A stretch of 64,000 nucleotides of DNA from Prorocentrum cordatum. Its lineage: Eukaryota > Sar > Dinophyceae > Prorocentrales > Prorocentraceae. Positions within the stretch are counted from its first letter, which is position 1. Every line of letters starts with the position of its first letter. The stretch covers positions 336,001-400,000 of the forward strand of contig CAUYUJ010015826.1 in NCBI GenBank assembly GCA_963575745.1, written 5' to 3'. The position numbers and the translations under genes are program-made. A model generated the notes under the pieces. It had not been told where the DNA came from, ran no database searches, and worked only from the letters and a program-made list of their open reading frames with translations. Of the stretch, positions 10,012 through 21,299 are shown in pieces.

Positions 10012-12812
10012 TTTATTCTGCCGTGCTCCTGGCCTTTTTCTGCTTTGCTCCGTCGCTCTTGGGGCCTCTTCTGCCGTGCTCCTTAGCTCTTGGGTTCTGT
10101 TATGCCGTGCTCTTTTTTTGTTTTGTATGCCGTGTTGCTTCGCTCATGGGGCCTATTCTGCCGTGCTCCTGTCTTTTTTTTCTGCCGTGCTCTTTTATTA
10201 TTGGGGTCTATTCTGCCGTGGTGCTGGTCTTTTTCTGCCGTGTTCGGCAGCTCTTGGGGTCTATGCTGCCGTGCTCCTGATCTTTCTCTGTCGTGCTCCT
10301 TCGCTCTTGGGGTCTATTCTGCCATGCTCCTGGTCTTTTTCTGCCGTGCTCGGCAGCTCCTGGGGCATATTCTGCCGTGCTCCTGATTTGTTTCTGCCGT
10401 GCTCCTTCGCTCTTCGGGCCTATTCTGCCGTGCTCCTGGTCGTTTGTTTCTGCCGTGCTCCTTAGCTCTTGGGGTCTATTCTGCCGTGCGCCTCGTCTTT
10501 TTCTGGTTCGCTCCTTCGCTCATGGGGTCTATTCTGCTGTGCTCCTTCGCTCTTGGGGTCTATCCTGCCGTGCTCCTGGTTTGTTCTGCCGTGCTCCTTA
10601 GCTCGTCGGGTCTATTCTGCCGTGCTCCTGATTTGTTTCTGCCGTGCTCCTTCGCTTTCGGGGTCTATCCTGCCGTGCTCTTGGTCTTTCTCTGCCGCGT
10701 TCCTTCGCACCTGATGCGTATTCTGCCCTGCACCTTAGCTCCTGAGGTATATTCTGCCGTGCTCCTGGTATTTTTCTGCCGCGCTCCTTCGCTCTTGAGG
10801 CCGATTCTGCCGTGCTCCTGGTCTTCTTCTGTCGTGCTCCTTCGTTCTTGGGATCTATTCTGCCGTGCTCCTTCACTCGTCGGGTCTATTCTGCCGTGCT
10901 CCTGGTTTTTTTCTGTCGTACTCTTTGGCTCTTCAGGCCTATTCTGCCGTGCTTCGGTATTTTTCTACCGTGCTCCTTAGCACTAGGGGCCTATTCTGCC
11001 GTGCTCCTTGGCTCTTCGGGTTTATTCTGCCGTGCTCCTGGTCTTTTTGATCTGCCGTGCTCCCTAGCTCGTCGGGCTGATTCTGTCGTGCTCATGTTTT
11101 TGTTATATATATGTATATATATATATATATAATCTAGCGTCGTTTTCGCTCTTGGGGCCTAGTGTGCCGTGCTCCTTAGCTCTTGGGGTCTGTGTTGCCG
11201 TGCTCCTGGTCTTTTTCTGCCGTGCTCCTTTGCTCCTCAAGCCGTGCTCCTGATTTGTTTCTGCCGTGCTCCTTAGTTCTTGGGTATGCTCGGCCGTGCT
11301 CCTCAGCTCTTGGGTATGCTCGGCCGTGCTCCTCAGCTCTTGGGATATAGTTTGCCGTGCTCCTGGTTCTGCCGTACTCCCTCGCTCTTCGGGCCTATTC
11401 TGCCGTGCTCCTGGTCATGTTCTGCCTTGCTCTTCAGCTCTTGGGGTTTGTTCTGCCGTGCTCCTGGTCTGTTTCTGCCGTGCTCCTTCGCTCATGGGGC
11501 CTGTTCTGCCGTGCTCCTTAGCTTTTGGGGTCTATTTTGTCGTGCTCCTGGTCTTTTTCTGCCGTGTTCCTTCGCTCCCCAAGCGGGTTTCTATCGTGCC
11601 GTGCTCCAGTTTTTGTCTGCCGTGCTCCTTCGCTTTTCGGCCCTATTCTGCCGTGCTCCTGGTCGTTTTTCTGCCGTGCTCCTTAGCTCTTGGGGTCGAT
11701 TCTGCCGTGCTCCTGGTCTTTTTCTGGTTGACTCCTTCGCTCTTGAGGTCCATTCTGCCGTGCTCCTTCACTCTTCGGGTCTATTCTGCCGTGCTCATGG
11801 TCTTTTTCTGCCGTACTCCTTGGCTCCTCGGGCCTATTCTGCCGTGTCCTGGTCTTTTTGCTGCCGTGCTCCTTCGCACTTGAGGCGTATTCTGCCCTGC
11901 ACCTTAGCTCCTGGGGTCTATTCTGCCGGGCTCCTGGTCGTTGTGTGCCGTGCTCCTTCGCTCATGGGGCCTAGTCTGCCGTGCTCCTGTTTTTTTTTGT
12001 TTTCCGTCGTGCTCCTTCGCTCTTCGGGCCTATTCTGCCATGCTCCTGGTGCCTATTCTGCCGTGCTCCTTAGCTCTTGGGGTCTATTCTGCCGTGCTCC
12101 TGTATTTTTTTCTGCCGTGCTCCTTCGCTCTTGGGGCCTATTCTGCCGTGCTCCTAGTCTTTTTCTGCCGTGCTCCCTAGCTCTTGGAGTCTATTCTGCC
12201 GTGCTCCTGTTCGTTTGTCTGCCGTACTCCTTCGCTCTTGGGGTCTATTCTGCCGTGCTCCTTAGCTCTTGGGGTCTATTCTGCCGTGCTCCTGGTCTTT
12301 TTCTCCCGTACTCCTTCATATTCTGCCGTGCTCCTGGTCTTTCTCTGCCGTGCTCCGTCGGTCTTGGGGCATATTCTGCCGTGCTCCTCAGCTCTTCGGG
12401 CCTATTCTGCCGTGCTCCTGTTTTTGTTTCTGCCGTGCTCCTTCGCTCTTGAGGCCTATTCTGCTGTGCTCCTGGTCTTTTTCTGCCGTGCTCCTCAGCT
12501 CTTGGGGTCTATTCTGCCGTGCTTCTGGTCGTTCTCTGCCGTGCTCCTTCGCTCTTGGAGCCTCTTCTGCCGTGCTCCCTCGCTCTTGGGATCTATTCTG
12601 TCGCTCTTGGGGCCTATTCTGCCTTGCTCATGTTATTTTTTCTGCCTTGCTCCTTAGCTCCTGGGGTCTATTCTGCCGTGCGCGGGTCTTTTTGTGCCGT
12701 GCTCCGTCGCTCTTGGGTACTGTTCTGCCATGCTGCTTAGCTCTTGGGGTCGATTCTGCCGTGCTCCTGGTATTTTTCTGCCGTGCTCCGTCGCTCTTGG
12801 GGCTTATTCTAC
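10012..12812 (+). repeat. CTGCCGTGCTCC minisatellite, arrays B and C
   Basis: The same half-units as array A, in the same orientation, interrupted at 11103-11133 by a (TA)n run. The longest spurious frame (11280-12452) gives a repetitive Cys/Leu/Phe-rich peptide. This is the longest block of the family in the window. Confidence 0.95.
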
Positions 12813-13205
12813 CGTCATCTGGCAGCGCGCCCGCAAGATCCGCCACAAGCGAACGACCCCCAGAGATCCGCCACAGAGCGAGCACCCCCAAGAATCCGCC
12901 AAAACAAGAACCCCCAAGGATCCATCAGTCATACCGAGCGCGCCCGGAAGTTCCGCTACAACCACCATAGCGACGATCCGCACGGCAGAATACAGGAGTG
13001 CGGCAGAACACAGCACACAGGAGCACGGCGGAAGACAGGGGCACGGCAGAACAGAAGCACGGCAGAACACACAGGAGCACGGCACAACACACCCCGCGCG
13101 CATGCCAACACGCGCGCCACGACATACTTGCGCGGCAGACCAACAACAGAGCATACTTCACATGCTTGGTGGACTAAAGCGACGCTTCCCGTTCTTGTCC
13201 AGTCA
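12813..13205 (+). repeat. GATCCGCCA-type spacer, inverted block and tail after array C
   Basis: 12820-12925 holds ~30-bp repeats of GATCCGCCA and ACCCCCA type seen only in this unit. 12975-13085 is the reversed array motif (GAGCACGGCAGAACACAC). 13086-13205 is the conserved tail containing GACGCTTCCCGTTCTTGTC. Confidence 0.8.
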
Positions 13206-14175
13206 GGTGAGGCTATCGTTTAAGACGTTTTCTGTTCAACATGACGTTTTTGTTCGAGGCATCCTCAGAAAATCAGGATGTTGGCAAATGTCAAGGGTTC
13301 AGTTGCGCATGCAAAATGAGCATTTCGCCCGAGACATCCTCGAACACATGATATGTTGGAAAAGTTCTTTTACTACCTCTCATATGAAAAATTGCGCTTT
13401 CGCTCGGGACATCCTCAGAACATCGGGAGGGGCGCGGCTGACCGAAAAAAGGAGCACGGCAGAAAATGTTCATTTCGCTAGAGACATCCTCAAACAATGA
13501 GATGTTCGCAACATCGCCTCGACATCGTTCTCGAAGTGCTTCAAGATGAAGAAATGAGAGCCCCAAAAGGAGCCCAAGATGGCTCCAACAGCGCCCTGGA
13601 GACTGCCGAAAATGACGATTTCGCTGGGGACATCCTCAAAGCATGAACAACAGCAACAGCATCGTTTAGAAAACTGCTGTTCAAACATCGCCTTGGAATC
13701 GCTCCTGAAACGGCGTCCTGATGGTCTAAGTCAGCCTTCTAAAATTAACGATTTTGCTAGGGACATCCTCAAACAAATAACATGTCTAACATCGCACTGT
13801 AATGATTTGGAAGGGCATCGAGACGGCCCCAAAGGGCCCCAAACGAGCCCAACATAACCCCCAGGATGGCCCTCGAGACGACCCCAACATGTGATTTCGC
13901 CTGAGACATCCTCATTACATTGATCTGTTCGTAACATCGATGTTGTCAAACATAAGCGTTTCGCCTGAGACGTCCCCAAACAATGGGAAGAAGTCGCGGA
14001 TTTGACATATGTTCAACAAGTTGTGTATCGCCTGAGACATCCTCACAACAATGATATGTTGGAGAGGCTGTTCTACTACCTCTCATGTTAATTTTGGCGT
14101 TCTCGCTGCAGACATCCTTAGAGAATCGGACGGAGCACGGCGGACGGAAAAAAAGAGCACGGCAGAGACTGAGTA
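13205..14175 (+). repeat. GAGACATCC-type segment, copy 3
   Basis: Same order as copy 2: TTTCGCCCGAGACATCC blocks, the ~300-bp block with AACAGCAACAGCATCG, GGGCATCGAGACGGCCCC, further GAGACATCC blocks, then inverted GAGCACGGCAGA units. It is closely similar to 9190-9985 and carries an extra part like copy 1. Confidence 0.85.
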
Positions 14176-14896
14176 GTTTTGCCGTGCTCCTTCGATTTTG
14201 GGGTCTATGTGCCGTGTTCCTTGGCGCTTCGGGTATATTCTGCTGTGCTCGTGGTCTTCTTCTGCCGTACTCCTTGGATCTTCGGGCTTGTTCTGCCGTG
14301 TTCCTGGTCTTTGTCTGTCGTCCTCTTTAGCTCTTGGGGTCTATTCTGCCGTGATCCTGGTCTTTGCCTGCCGCTCTCCTTCGCTTTTGGGGCCTATTCT
14401 GCCGTGCTCCTGAGCTCTTAGGGTTTATTATGCCGTGTTCCTGGTATTTTTCTGCCTTGCTCCTCCGCTCTGGGGGCCTCTTCTGCCATGCTCCTTAGCT
14501 CTTGGGGTCTATTCTGCCGTGCTCCTGTTTTTTTTTCTGTCGTGCTCCTTCGCTTATGGGGCCTACTCTGCCGTGCTCCTGTTTTTGTTTCTGCCGTGCT
14601 CCTTCGCTCTTCGGGCCTATTCTGCCGGGGTCCTGGTCTTTTTCTGCCTCGCTCCTTCGCTCCTGGGGTCTATTCTGCCGTGCCTCTTCACTCTTGGGGT
14701 CTATTCTGCCGTGCTCCTGGTCTTTTTCTGCCGTGCTCTTTGGGTCTTGGGGCCTATTCTGCCGTGCTTCGGTCTTTCTCTGCCGTGCTCCTTAGCTCTT
14801 GGGGTCTATTCTGCCGTGCTCATTGTCTTTTCTGGTGTTTTTTTTGCTCTTGTGGCATATTATGTCGTGCTCCTTAGCTCTTGGGGTCTATTCTGT
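14176..14896 (+). repeat. CTGCCGTGCTCC minisatellite, array D
   Basis: Same unit and orientation as arrays A-C. It breaks off at ~14896, and the same array resumes at 16829, so D and E appear to be one array split by the insertion at 14903-16818. Confidence 0.9.
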
Positions 14897-15139
14897 GAAA
14901 ACGCGCCAGTGGATCCCCCTGAATACGCAAAACGGGTGTGTGTGTGTGCGTGCTCGCAGAACCCCCCTCCCTTCCTTCAAAGGGGGGGGGGGGGGGGAGA
15001 TTTTCGCCCCCCCCCCCCCTCCCTTCCATGGCGTTGGAAAGGGGTGGGGGGTTGGGGGTCGACCTCCCCCCCTTGCGCCGAAGAGGGGGCGGGGGAGAGG
15101 GCCTCTCCCGCAAGGGGGGGCGTGTGGCCTCGGAGTGGG

Positions 15140-16490
15140 AGTAGACAGTTGTGAGTAGTGAGTAGTGAATCGTGAGTCGTGAGTAGAGGAGTGAGAAGTG
15201 AGTAGTGAGGAGTGAGGAGTATATAGTGCGCAGTAAGTAGTGAGTAGTGAGTAGTGAGTAGTGAGTAGTGGGTAGTGGGGAGTGGGTAGTGAGTAGTGAG
15301 TAGCGAGTAGAGGGTAGCGAGTATTGAATAGTGAGTCGCGAATAGGGCATTGTAAGTAGTAAGTAGTGAGGAGGGAGTAGTCAGTAGTGAGTTGCGAATG
15401 AGGAATAGCGAGTAGTGATCAGTGGGTAATGAGTAGTGCGTAGGGGGTAGTGTAGTGAGTGGTGAGTAGTGGGAAGGGGGAAGTGGGTATTGAGTAGTGG
15501 GTAGTGGGTAGTGGGTAGTGGGTAGCGCGTAGGGAGTAGCGAGTAGTGAGTAGTGGGTAGTGAGTAGTACGTCGTGAGTAGTGAGTACTGAATAGTGAGT
15601 GGTGAGTAGCGACTTGTGACTAGTGACTAGTTAGTAGGGGGTAGTGGGTAGTGCGTAGTGGGTACTGAATATTGCGTAGTGGGTAGGGAGTAGGGAGTAG
15701 GAGTAGCGAGTAGTGAGTAGTGAGTAGTGAGCACTGAGTACTGTGGAGGGGGCAGGGAGTAGCGAGCAGCGACCAGCGGATAGTGAGTAGTGAGTTGTGG
15801 ACAATGAGTTGGGAGTAGCGAAATACTGTGCGTACTCGATAGTGGGTAGTGGTTCGTGGTAGTGAGTAGTGCTGAGTGAGTAGTGAGTAGTGGGCAGGGA
15901 GTAGTGGTTAGTGAGTAGTGAGTAGTGAGTATTGACTACTGGGTAGTGAGTAGGGAGTAGTGAGTTGGGAGTTGGGAGTAGTGAGTAGTGAGTAGTGGGG
16001 GCTGTGTGGGTAGTGATCAGTGGGTAGTTACTAGTGCGTATTGGGTAGCGAGTAGGGTGTTGGGGGTAGCGAGTAGAGAGTAGCGAATAGTGAGTACTGT
16101 GTAGGGAGTAGGGAGTAGCGAGGAGCGAGTAGTGGATAGTGACTAGTGAGTTGTGGGCAGTCAGTTGTGAGTAGTAAAATGTGAGTAGTGAGTAGTGAGT
16201 AGCGGTTAGTGGTTAGTGGGTATTGAATGTGATTTGTGATTAGTGAGTAGTGGGTAGTGAGTTGTGTTTAGTGATTAGTGGCTAGTGAGTAGTGGGTAGT
16301 GAGTAGTGAGTAGCTAGTAGTGAGTAGTGAGAAGGGAGAAATGGGTATTGAGTAGTGGGTAGTGGGTAGTGAGTAGTGGGTATCGAGTAGTGAATCGTGA
16401 GTAGTGGGTAGTGAGTAGTGAGAAGTGAGTAGTGAGCAGCGAGTAGTGGGTAGTGGGTAGTGAGTAGTGCGTAATGAGTATTGAGTGCTG
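15140..16490 (+). repeat. GTAGTGA heptamer minisatellite
   Basis: About 1.35 kb of degenerate seven-base units, mostly GTAGTGA with GTAGTGG and GTAGCGA variants. The minus strand reads as Thr/Leu/His/Tyr-rich low-complexity peptide, an artefact. Confidence 0.95.
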
Positions 16491-16502
16491 TTGGGGGCTC
16501 GG

Positions 16503-16562
16503 GCTAGGGTTTGGGGTTAGGCGTATGGGGTTAGGGTTAGGGGTTAGGGTTAGTGTTAGGGG
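16503..16562 (+). repeat. Telomere-like interstitial repeat
   Basis: About six degenerate units (GGGGTTAGGGTTAGGGG and variants such as TTAGTG and TTAGGC) directly after the heptamer minisatellite. Dinoflagellate telomeres are reported as TTTAGGG; these units are mostly TTAGGG or GGTTAG, so this is telomere-like rather than a proven telomere. Confidence 0.7.
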
Positions 16563-16664
16563 TGGCACGGGTCGGGTCCCGGAGTTCGGAGGCGCCGTGG
16601 CGAAAGGGGGGGAGGGGGGGTGGTCGATTTTGGCCCCCCACTTTTGAAAAGGGGGGGAGGGGGG

Positions 16665-16790
16665 TGTCCCCGACGACGGATCGGGAAAAGGGGGGAGGGG
16701 GGAGGGGGTCTCCCCGACGACCGATCGGGAAGGGGGGGGGGTCCCCGACGACGGATCGGGGAAAGGTGGGGGGGGAGGGGGTCCCCCCCC
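16665..16790 (+). repeat. Three-copy G-rich repeat
   Basis: Three copies of TCCCCGACGACGGATCGGG or a close variant, each followed by a run of G with GGAGGGGG, at about 16667, 16713 and 16743. Confidence 0.8.
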
Positions 16791-16828
16791 GCACCCCTTT
16801 TGGGGGATCCAGAGGCGCACCCTCCTGC

Positions 16829-17430
16829 TCTGCCGTGCTCCTGGTCTTTTCCTGCCGTGCTCGGCAGCTGTTGGGGTCTATTCTGCCGTGCTTCTGGTCT
16901 TCTTCTGCCGTGCTCCTTCGCTATTCGGGCCTATTCTGCCGTGCTCCTGGTCTTTTTCTGCCGTGCTCCTTAGCTCTTGGGGTCTATTCTGCCGTGCTCC
17001 TGGTCTTTTTCTGCCGTGCTCCTGCGCACTTGTGGCATATTCTGCCGTGCTCCTTCACTCTTCGGGTTCTATTCTGCCGTGCTCCTGGTCTTTTTCTGCC
17101 GTGCTCCTTCGCTTTTGGTGTCTATTCTGACGTAATCCTTAGCTCCTGGGGTCTGTTCTGCCGTGCTCCTGGTCTTTTTCTGCCGTGCTTCCTCGCACTT
17201 GGGGCCTATTCTGCCGTGCTTCTGGTCTTTTTCTGCCTGCTTCTTAGCTCTTAGGGTCTATTCTGCCGTGTTCCTGTTTTTTTTTCTGGCGTGCTCCTTC
17301 GCTTTTGGTGCCTATTCTGCTGTACTCCTTAGCTCTTGGGTTCTATTATGCCGTGCTCCTGGTCTTTTTCTGCCGTGCTCCTTCGCTCTTGGGGCCTATT
17401 CTGCCGTGCTCCTGATCTTTTCCTGCCGTG
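16829..17430 (+). repeat. CTGCCGTGCTCC minisatellite, array E
   Basis: Continuation of the same ~53-bp unit as array D after the 1.9-kb insertion. It ends, as arrays A and C do, at GTGCGCGCCC-type sequence before the inverted motif block. Confidence 0.9.
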
Positions 17431-17469
17431 CGCGCCCAGAAGCTCCGCCAAAACGACCACCGCGACGAT

Positions 17470-17705
17470 CCGCACGGCAGAATACAGGAACACGGCAGAA
17501 CACACAGAGCACACAGAGGCACGGCAGAACACAGAAGCACGGCAGAACAGGAGCACGGCAGAACACACAGGAGCACAGCACAACACACCCCGCGCGTACG
17601 CCGACACGCGCGCCACGGCATACCTGCGCGGCGTAACAACAGAGCATATTCCACATGCTTGGTGGACTGAAGCGACGCTTCCCGTTCTTGTCTGGTCAGG
17701 TTCTC
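17470..17705 (+). repeat. Inverted motif block and conserved tail after array E
   Basis: 17475-17585 carries GAGCACGGCAGAACACAC-type units reversed relative to the array; 17586-17705 is the tail with ACACGCGCGCCACGGCATA and GACGCTTCCCGTTCTTGTC. It is nearly the same as 8950-9190. A short GAGACATCC segment follows to ~17800. Confidence 0.85.
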
Positions 17706-17795
17706 CAAAACAGCGATTTCGCCGGAGACATCCTCTCAACATCGAGATCTTGAAGGTTTTCGTGTAAGACATATTATTTAAACATTGAGCGTTTC

Positions 17796-18318
17796 GCTCG
17801 CTCCTGGGTTGATACTTGTCCTTCCAATCCTGCTTGTCTCCTACGGCGTGATATAGGCCACCCTACGCCGATAGAAGAACTTGCTGAATATGGGTGCCGT
17901 CGTGGCCAGCTCTGCTATGTCCAGGGCCCCATTCTTTCAATACCTCCACCCTACTCCCTCCTTTTCGCCCTCCTCTGGCTAATTCATACAGCGCTGCTGG
18001 GGGGTCACCCGGTTGCTGTATGTCTTTGAGCTTCGCCGAGCATAGGATTTCTTCATTATCATATCTCCTCTCCTCCTTGTCGCTTCAGGCTCAGTGAAGC
18101 TGTCTTCCTCTAAATCGGAGCTGGCTCATCATTGGCTCCTGGGTTGATATTCATTATTTCAATCCTGCTTGTCTCCTACGGCGTGATATAGGCCACCCTA
18201 CGCCGATAGAAGTACTTGCTGAATATGGGTGCCGTCCAGACCAGCTCTGCTAGGTGGAAGGCCCCATTCTTCCAATAGCTCCACCCTGCTCCCTCCTTTT
18301 CGCCCTCCTCATCCTCCT
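17796..18318 (+). repeat. Direct duplication with a short hairpin
   Basis: A ~185-bp block at 17796-17980 (starting GCTCCTGGGTTGATA, containing CCTACGGCGTGATATAGG and ending CCTTTTCGCCCTCCTC) recurs at 18136-18318, about 340 bp later, with few changes. Inside, CGGCGT and ACGCCG can pair around a 16-base loop. No tRNA or other known RNA fold was recognised. Confidence 0.8.
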
Positions 18319-19130
18319 TCTTCCTCTTCATTTTGCCGTACAGCGGCTTGTCGAGTTGCGCGTGTGCTCATCCAGAATCAGAGACCGTTATCGGAGACAC
18401 GGCCCGCGCTATAGGCGCTACGCACGTCCCTCGTCGCTCGGTGGCGATGCGAGGAAGCAGAGAGCGAGACCTCGCATCACGGTTCTAGCCCACCCCTCTG
18501 AAAGCACCCGCTCCAGCTTTTGTGCCTTGGGGGCACTCCTGTTACTCCTGGGGGGGGGAGCGAGGGAGGGAGGAGGGTCGAAGAAGCAGGATGGTGTGGA
18601 GAAAAGGACGAAAAGGGGCCCTCCTAATTATTACTCTTGGGGCACACATACATACAACGGGGGACCGGGCGGCCGTGTACAAAGTTTGCAGGGCGGCACT
18701 GTGAGATTGAAAGGTTTTGGTGGGCAGCATTTCGAGACAAAATCCTCTATTCTTTCAGTCCGGAGCTTCTGCCGTAACGGGGTAGTCGTCGAAGACGCCG
18801 CTGACGCATCCGTGCTTTCTGAATCAAATGCTCGTGTGTTTGGTATGTTGATTGATCTAAACATGCAGTTTCGCACCATTGTGTAATTCCCCCCTCCCCC
18901 TCCCCCTCTGGCCCCCCTCCCTCTCTTCCCATCCCCAGCGCTTGCATTTGGCAAGCATGCAGGTCATGTCGCGAATTCTGTGCGTGCACCAGGCCGGCCT
19001 GCATGGAGTGAGTGTAGGTCTACCGGTCTGCAACACTTTCGCATTTCCTGCCAATATGTTTGCATGGAATCCGTGAGCCAATCATGTTCATGTCGATTCC
19101 TTGCCGATGCGCCGTTGCCTGGCGCCTGGC
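18319..19130. other. Unassigned sequence, no gene recognised
   Basis: Non-repetitive at this scale. A plus-strand frame ending at 18886 (last ~50 codons, from ~18735) has balanced composition and could be an exon, but it matches no family I recognise and has no confirmed splice sites. The rest shows short C-rich runs only. Confidence 0.4.
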
Positions 19131-19800
19131 TTGACTGGGGGACCGGGCCCGGGGGCCCCGGGGCCGCGACCCCGACCACGAATGGGAGGCCCGGGGGCCC
19201 GGCCCGCTCCTGGGGTGCCCCAGATCGGCCTCCAGAGCGCTCAGACTGCCGTCCAGGCGCTTCAGGAGGGCTCCCAATCGCCCCACAGACGGCCTGCAGG
19301 GGTGTGAAACGGCCCAGGAGAGCTTCAAGACGCTTGAAGAGGCGCCCCAGACAGCCACAGGGAGCTCCAGGAGACCCCCGAGGACGCCACCGAGAAGCCC
19401 AAAACTTCAAAAACCCGATCGAAGGGAAATCGATGATTTTGGCCTCCTCGCCTTGTCGCCTCCGATGGTCTCTTCAAGCAGATCGCCCCACAGAGGCTCC
19501 CAGGAGGCTCCAAAACGCCCCCCAAAAGCTCCCAAGAAGCTCTAAGAAGCCCCAAGAGGCTCCCAAGAGGCCCCCAAGAGGCCCCAAGAGACCCCCAATG
19601 GCCCCCAAGAGAAGCCCGAGAGGGCCCCAAGATCGGCCCAAGAGGGGAACCCGAGCTGCCTTTTCGAGCTCTCGGCCCCAAGATCGCCTTCGAGGTCGCC
19701 GACAAGCTCCCAAGAGGCCCCCAAGGGGCCCCAGGACGCCTCCGGGAAGGCACTACGAGACCCCCACGAGGCCCCCAATTGGGCTCTGAGAGATTGCCAA
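19130..19800 (-). repeat. CCAAGAGGCCCC array (reverse of the GGGGCCTCTTGG family)
   Basis: Units such as CCCAAGAGGCCCCCAAGAGG from ~19380 to 19740, preceded by GC-rich related sequence. This is the reverse-strand form of the arrays at 2340, 37868, 42000, 44230 and 53512. Confidence 0.8.
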
Positions 19801-21299
19801 AGAGACCCTATGATACGCCCATGAGGCTTGTGGCCCACAACCCAGGCACATTCCCCTGATCGGCCCCAGACCGCCGTTCAGGCGACTCGGGTAGGCCCCG
19901 AATCGCCCCAAGATGGTTTCGAGGAGTCTCCAACGGCCCCGAGAGGCAAGCATGTACGTGTGCAATGGTGTGTGCTTACATATGTGTGCATGCAAAGTTC
20001 GGTGTCCGCTCCCTTCTTCTCCCTCCAAAAAATGTGTACATGCAAAAGGCGAGAGACAACACTTAGCCGGGGGATGGGCTCAACCCTAATCATGCAGTTG
20101 CGTGTAGCGCAGGGCGCGGCCCTTTCTTCTTGCCCCAAAGACGTCCATGACTCCCACTGCCGCTGCTCGAGGTGTGGTGGCGGGTGCTTCGAGCTCGGGG
20201 GAGGGATCTGACAAACTCGTTGGCACGGCCAGCCAACATGCGCCTTTCTGCCTGTCCTTCTGCTGGCTCGGCCAGCCTCCGTGCGCTAGTACCTGCTGCG
20301 TAAACCCTGGTGCCCGCCGCTGCGGCCACTGGGTGTGAAGCGTCCCGTGCACTGTACCCACGGGAGGTGCGGGTGGCGTATCGGTTTGGGCGTCCTTGCG
20401 GTCGCCTATTCGAGCGGGAGGATTGGCACGTCTTTGTTCATCCTCCTGCCATCCACCAGTCATGAGCACGGTGCCAGTCTGTGACGCGCACCTCTGCTAG
20501 CTCGCTCGCTCCCCCAAAGAAGTCCCTGCGAGGTCCCCACGTCGTCGTCGTCACCGTCTGTGGTCCGTCGTCCGTCGTCGTCGAGAGCCGCCGAGCGCCA
20601 CCGAAGGCTGGCGAAGCAGAGAAAGGAGAGGAGGACGAGGAGGGAAGCAGTCGGATGAGGAGGCAAAAAGGAGGAGGGGGAGGAGGACGAGGAGGGGAAA
20701 GGAAGAGAACGTTCGGCAGGAGGAGTGTCGGTGTTGAAACCAACGCCTCGCTCAAGACGTCCTCGCAATCTGATCTGAAAGCGAAGGAGTCTGGACAACC
20801 AAACAGGCAAAACGCTTGAGACATCCCAAAACTCTGGGCGCGAACGGGCCTGTGCAATACCCCCTGGCGGCCGCCCTTGGGGTGCTGAAAGCAGCGCCTC
20901 GCTCGATGCACTCGCAAATTGACTGTGAGAAGAACCTGAATGTGAGTGGTCTGTGTGAATGGCTCTGAGTGTGGGTGAGTCTGAGTGTGAGCGATTCTGA
21001 ATGTGTATGCGTAGGGGCGTGAGTGAGTCTGAATATGCTCAAGCGCTGGCAATCTGCTCTGAAAGCATAGAAATCTGGGGGAATGGGCAAACACAGGCAA
21101 ACCGCCTGAGACATCCCCCAACATGAAACCTGAGTATGAGTGCGTATCTATCATATGCGGGCCCACGAGGGGGAGCTCCAACTCACATTTCGAGCCCTCC
21201 GCCCCAAGTCGAACCCCGAGACCGCCAGCAGGCCCCCAAGAGGCCCTCAAGAGGGCCAAAAGAGGCCCCAAGAGGCCCCCAAACAGTACGTGGGACTAG
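19800..21299. other. Unassigned sequence with small repeats
   Basis: No convincing gene on either strand. 20745-20820, 20890 and 21100 carry GAGACATCC or GACGTCCTC motifs of the dispersed segment family. 20930-21050 is a short GAGTGTGAGTCT-type minisatellite. The 277-residue minus frame at 20438-21271 spans these repeats and has low-complexity composition. Confidence 0.5.

Larger units (their letters stand above)
14903..16818. mobile_element. 1.9-kb insertion with inverted ends inside a minisatellite
   Basis: The left end reads GCGCCAGTGGATCCCCC and the right end GGGGGATCCAGAGGCGC, inverted with two mismatches. Inside are poly-G/poly-C blocks, a heptamer minisatellite, telomere-like DNA and a GACGACGGATCGGG repeat. 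A possible two-base AC duplication flanks it. It encodes no visible protein, so a foldback or non-autonomous element is my inference. Confidence 0.5.

Noticed and set aside
11280-12452. 390-residue hydrophobic Cys-rich frame
   Set aside because: Product of the CTGCCGTGCTCC minisatellite; all frames look alike and there is no unique sequence.
20438-21271. 277-residue minus-strand frame
   Set aside because: It crosses several dispersed repeats and a GAGTGTGAGTCT minisatellite and has low-complexity Pro/Ser/Thr runs.
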